From Ustilago trichophora (lineage: Eukaryota > Basidiomycota > Ustilaginomycetes > Ustilaginales > Ustilaginaceae), in NCBI GenBank assembly GCA_900323505.1, contig OOIN01000002.1, positions 248,001 to 312,000 of the forward strand: DNA of 64,000 nt, in the 5' to 3' direction. Made by a program: the position numbers and the translations under genes. Numbering within the stretch: position 1 is the stretch's first letter; each line of letters opens with the position of its first letter. Positions 60,899-64,000 of the stretch are shown in pieces. A model generated the notes under the pieces. The model was not told where the DNA came from and made no database searches. It saw only the letters and a program-made list of their open reading frames with translations.

Positions 60899-61810
60899 AT
60901 GCACCACCCAACTCGAGGCGGCGCTAGGGGCGGAGCGGCCGAGTTCAGCTGGGACAAAGTCAAAGAGTCCAAAGACCGCGAATTCTACCTTGGCAACTCG
61001 GTCGCTGCCCCCACGGGACGATGGCAAGATGGACGCGATATCAACTGGTACAACAAGGACAAGAGCGCTTCCGGTTCCTCCTCAAGGGCAATCGATGAGA
61101 GACGAGAGGAGCTGCGGAAGATCAAAGAGGCCGAAACTGCTGCGCTGTATGCTAAACTCGGGAAGCCTCCTCCGCCCACAGGAGGAGAAGGGGAGGTGAA
61201 AGTTGGGGACAGGCTGGCGAGTGGTTCGGCGGGGACGGTGAAGAGAGAGCTGACTGGTGGAAATAGTGCTCCGCTGGATGCGACCAAGTCGAGATGGGTG
61301 ACGGGTGGGAATGGGGAAGACGATGTTTCAGAAGCCGATAAAAAGCTCGCGAGGAAGTTTGCGAAGGATGAGGTGCGCAGGCGCCGAGCTGAGATGGGTG
61401 AGGATGACGCAGATGGTGAAAAAAGGAGAAGGAGGAGGGAAGACGAAAGGCACCGTCACTCGAGCAGAAGACATGACGAGAGCGACGAAAACAGAGACAG
61501 GGACCGCCGCCATCGACACCACCATCACGGCGAATCGAGGCGGCACCGAGATGATGGTTGCGACGATAAGGAGTCGAGACCGCACCGTCACCGCAGCGAC
61601 AGGAAGAACAGCCGAAGTAGAAGCAAGTCGCCAGAATCTTCAAGCCGTCATCGACCCCGAGATCGTGATGAAGAACGTCACAGATCCAAAGGCTCGCCAT
61701 CCAGGAAGGAGCGAGAGCGTCGGGAGGAAGGCTCTAGGCATGGGTCGTCTTCTCGCCGTAATCACGAGCGGGAGCATGATCACTCTCGTCATCGATCCCA
61801 TCGTGACTGA
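60899..61810 (+). CDS. MMTAG (kinase phosphorylation) domain protein with Arg/Ser/His-rich tail
   Basis: 303 residues from ATG 60899, chosen because the conserved domain begins at once: MHHPTRGGARGGAAEFSWDK, VKESKDREFYLGNSVAAP and TGRWQDGRDINWYNKDK. This is the N-terminal domain of the multiple-myeloma-tumour-associated protein 2 (MMTAG/C1orf35) family. Two-thirds of the rest is Arg/Asp/His/Ser-rich (SRSRSKSPESSSRHRPRDR), like splicing-related RS proteins. A nuclear RNA-linked role is likely by composition; the family's molecular job is not settled. Confidence 0.87.
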   Translation: MHHPTRGGARGGAAEFSWDKVKESKDREFYLGNSVAAPTGRWQDGRDINWYNKDKSASGSSSRAIDERREELRKIKEAETAALYAKLGKPPPPTGGEGEVKVGDRLASGSAGTVKRELTGGNSAPLDATKSRWVTGGNGEDDVSEADKKLARKFAKDEVRRRRAEMGEDDADGEKRRRRREDERHRHSSRRHDESDENRDRDRRHRHHHHGESRRHRDDGCDDKESRPHRHRSDRKNSRSRSKSPESSSRHRPRDRDEERHRSKGSPSRKERERREEGSRHGSSSRRNHEREHDHSRHRSHRD

Positions 61811-62397
61811 TCCAGACATGCACAACAGGATCCAATTACGAACTCTTATACAGTACTTCACCAGCAGTGCAGCTCTTCCGAGCTTCCTTATAAGTCGCTA
61901 GCCGTATCGTGGCTTGATCGTAATTCATGTATCACATACACGATCTCACTCCGCATACATGAGTTCGTGCTGGAGCTTGTCATCATATGAGCGATTGTGC
62001 TATGAAAAGAATGTAGTCGTGACCGCGGATCAGCATGGCTAGCAAGCAGCGAGGAACGATTTCGAGTGGGTCGCGTAAATGAGCCGCTTCCACCGTGTTG
62101 AGTTCAAAGACGCGCTCTGCCGAGTGAATTTTTTGGTGTTGCTTTCGCCTTTCGGTGAACTCAGCCTCCACACAACCAAAACCCCTTCCATCAGCTCCTC
62201 TAGCATCTTGACACCAACTTTCCCTGCATTATCACCACTCTGGCTCCCTATACCGCAGACGTAGGCCCAGGTAACGATTGCAAGATCCAAAGGCGCAAAA
62301 GAGCCTAAAATCACCGTCCACCATGTCGCTGTAGCATCCCGACACTCCTTAGAGAACCTCTCCCTGCTTCATCTTACTCGAACACAACTCGGCAGCG
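61811..62397. other. Intergenic spacer before the RAD30 gene
   Basis: About 590 bp between two plus-strand genes; CT/CA-rich leader before 62398. No gene or structural RNA recognised. Confidence 0.5.
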
Positions 62398-64000
62398 ATG
62401 GCATCTCCAAAGAAGGCATCTCGTAGATACGATGCTCGTTTCGACACCATAGCTGCGAACGCATCGCTGTTCGACTCTGCTGCTGGCTCTGCTGCTGACT
62501 CAGTAAACGCATCAGCCCCAGCTTCAGCCTCGCCGACTGCGTCTGGCTCGACTACGCCGAAAGAGCACTTGCTACCAGATCTTCCGACCAATGCTGGCCC
62601 AAGCAGCCTGATAGACAAGGCTCCCTCCCTCAAGCCTCCCGAGCCGACACATACAGCAGTACCAACTCATACAAATTTAGAGACCGCAGTCCATTCTTCG
62701 GGCCCACCACCTTGGCCCACCATCACATACAAACACTTGCTCTCTGCCGGTACCCTCAACCCAACCAACCCTCTCCGTGTGGTAGCCCACTGCGATGTTG
62801 ATGCGGCCTACGCCCAATTCGAAGCATCTCGCCTTGGTCTCGATGCCACTGTCGTACCGATAGCCGTCCAGCAATGGCAAGGCCTAATCGCCGTCAACTA
62901 TCCAGCTCGAGATGCCGGCGTCTCGCGGTTCGAAAGCATTCCCGAAGCGCTTAAGAAATGTCCCGACCTGCACCTCGTCCACGTAGCTACCTATGCTCAC
63001 GGGAGCAACAAAGCAGATTATCATCCTGATCCAAAGCCCGAAACGCACAAGGTCAGCCTAGACCCATATCGCAGGGAGAGCAACAAGATCCTTGCCATCT
63101 TCAAACAGACCTGTCCGCACGGCGCCGTGGAGAAGGCTAGCATCGACGAGTCGTATTTCGACCTGACGATCGAGGTTCGCAAGTTGATGATCGAGCGCTT
63201 TCCGCATTTGACTCAGCCGCCGCCCGATGATCCAGTGACGGGGGTAAAAGGGATGGATCAGCCGCTACCTCCACCGCCAAGGTTGGGGTTGAAGCAGTGG
63301 AAGCAGTTGGGGTATGTCGTGCCCAAATCGGGTGACGTAGGAAAGGCGACGGGTATCGGGCGTCCTGAAAAGGCGGTGGCGAAGGGTGCACTGTTGGTGG
63401 ATGCACCGATTGGAGCGGGCATTGTGTCTGCGCCTTTGCCAGATCTGCCACAGGTCTTCTCAGAGGCAGGAGAAGAACAAAGCCCCGAGAACGAGGAAGA
63501 CGCAAAGCCGAAAGACAAGCAAGTACCGTCATCGTGGGGCTCGGAACAAGATCGTCTCACCGATCCTTCATCAAGCCAGCCCGACGACCTCGACTCGGAA
63601 GCGGCACTCTGGGACCGCATCGAATACGGCGAAACCACATGGACGGACGTCGCGCTCGCCCTCGGTGCAGAGCTGATGAACCGCGTCCGTCAAAATGTTC
63701 TTGATGAACTCAATTACACAACTTCCGCAGGAATCGCTTCGAACAAGACCCTCTCCAAGCTCTGTTCATCTTGGCGCAAGCCCAACGGTCAAACCATCAT
63801 GCGGCCCTGCTCGGTGGCCAACTTTTTCTCCTCTCTGCCCTTCCAAAAGATCCGCTTCCTAGGTGGCAAGCTCGGCAATGCCATGGGCGTGGAGTGGAAC
63901 TCTGCGACAGTGTCAGATCTGTGGGAGGTCGGGCTGGATGAGATGCAGGCCAAGTTTGGAGAGGAAGCACGCTGGGTGTACAACGTCTTACGCGGCATCG
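62398..64000 (+). CDS. RAD30: DNA polymerase eta, translesion (5' part, cut by window end)
   Basis: The open frame from ATG 62398 runs to the right edge: 534 codons with no stop. After an Ala/Ser-rich N-terminus of about 120 residues comes the Y-family palm motif VVAHCDVDAAYAQFEASRLG, then VQQWQGLIAVNYPARDAGVSR and the long LDPYRRESNKILAIFKQTCP. The second metal-binding set is ASIDESYFDLT. LGAELMNRVRQNVLDELNYTTSAGIASNKTLSKL and IRFLGGKLGNAMG follow, in the order of yeast Rad30. An acidic linker of about 130 residues interrupts the palm between SIDESYFDLT and WTDVALALG. It copies past UV cyclobutane dimers. C-terminal zinc finger and PCNA box are outside the window. Confidence 0.94.
   Translation, partial: MASPKKASRRYDARFDTIAANASLFDSAAGSAADSVNASAPASASPTASGSTTPKEHLLPDLPTNAGPSSLIDKAPSLKPPEPTHTAVPTHTNLETAVHSSGPPPWPTITYKHLLSAGTLNPTNPLRVVAHCDVDAAYAQFEASRLGLDATVVPIAVQQWQGLIAVNYPARDAGVSRFESIPEALKKCPDLHLVHVATYAHGSNKADYHPDPKPETHKVSLDPYRRESNKILAIFKQTCPHGAVEKASIDESYFDLTIEVRKLMIERFPHLTQPPPDDPVTGVKGMDQPLPPPPRLGLKQWKQLGYVVPKSGDVGKATGIGRPEKAVAKGALLVDAPIGAGIVSAPLPDLPQVFSEAGEEQSPENEEDAKPKDKQVPSSWGSEQDRLTDPSSSQPDDLDSEAALWDRIEYGETTWTDVALALGAELMNRVRQNVLDELNYTTSAGIASNKTLSKLCSSWRKPNGQTIMRPCSVANFFSSLPFQKIRFLGGKLGNAMGVEWNSATVSDLWEVGLDEMQAKFGEEARWVYNVLRGI

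Overview
This 64 kb window is fungal nuclear DNA, most likely from a smut fungus (Ustilaginomycetes, Ustilago/Sporisorium/Moesziomyces type). The grounds are: large open reading frames mostly without introns; the few introns short, with GTAAG donors and TAG/CAG acceptors; pyrimidine-rich leaders; mitochondrial presequences; GPI-anchored surface proteins; and a single-exon phenylalanine ammonia-lyase. The smut assignment is an inference from gene content, not a database result.

Layout. 0-16 kb: the 5' end of a mitochondrial MoaA-type radical SAM enzyme (minus strand, cut by the window edge), a purine/urate permease of the NAT family, a small Ala/Ser/Gly-repeat GPI-type protein, a TMEM135-like membrane protein, phenylalanine ammonia-lyase, a DenD-like NAD dehydrogenase, a stand-alone HyuB (5-oxoprolinase C-terminal half) and a Kre9/KNH-type GPI protein. 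A gene-poor stretch follows at 16-18 kb. 18-27 kb: a small-heat-shock-like protein with a probable 1-nt frameshift at its end, a HECT ubiquitin ligase, a three-exon monoglyceride-lipase-like hydrolase, mitochondrial ribosome recycling factor and a TLC-domain protein.

27.7-30.9 kb: a two-gene PIF/Harbinger DNA transposon (Myb/SANT-like ORF and DDE transposase, convergent, both open). It has imperfect terminal inverted repeats and sub-terminal palindromes, and it lies in the shared promoter region between the TLC gene and a Cue2-like CUE/Smr endonuclease gene. The TACAGTACAGTA motif at its edges recurs in other intergenic regions.

31-48.5 kb: Cue2-like protein, an alpha/beta hydrolase, an OXLD1-like Cys-motif mitochondrial protein, an unknown conserved-looking protein, two short-chain dehydrogenases, uracil phosphoribosyltransferase (three exons), an MFS transporter, an Hsp31/DJ-1 glyoxalase-type protein and a ZIP zinc transporter. 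49-53 kb: three same-strand genes for small proteins sharing a helix-turn-helix module (four copies in all), with a cluster of TTCCGCA sites between the second and third. This is the best candidate here for an undescribed gene family. 53-64 kb: a membrane-anchored F-box protein, a YTP1-like membrane protein, a CTP:phosphocholine cytidylyltransferase with an altered HxGH motif and no C-terminal lipid-binding region, an MMTAG-type Arg/Ser-rich protein, and the 5' part of DNA polymerase eta (RAD30), cut by the right edge.

Most genes are unlinked housekeeping or surface functions, and no secondary-metabolite cluster, rRNA, tRNA or CRISPR array was seen. Splice sites, start codons and promoter elements were assigned by eye from consensus and reading frame.
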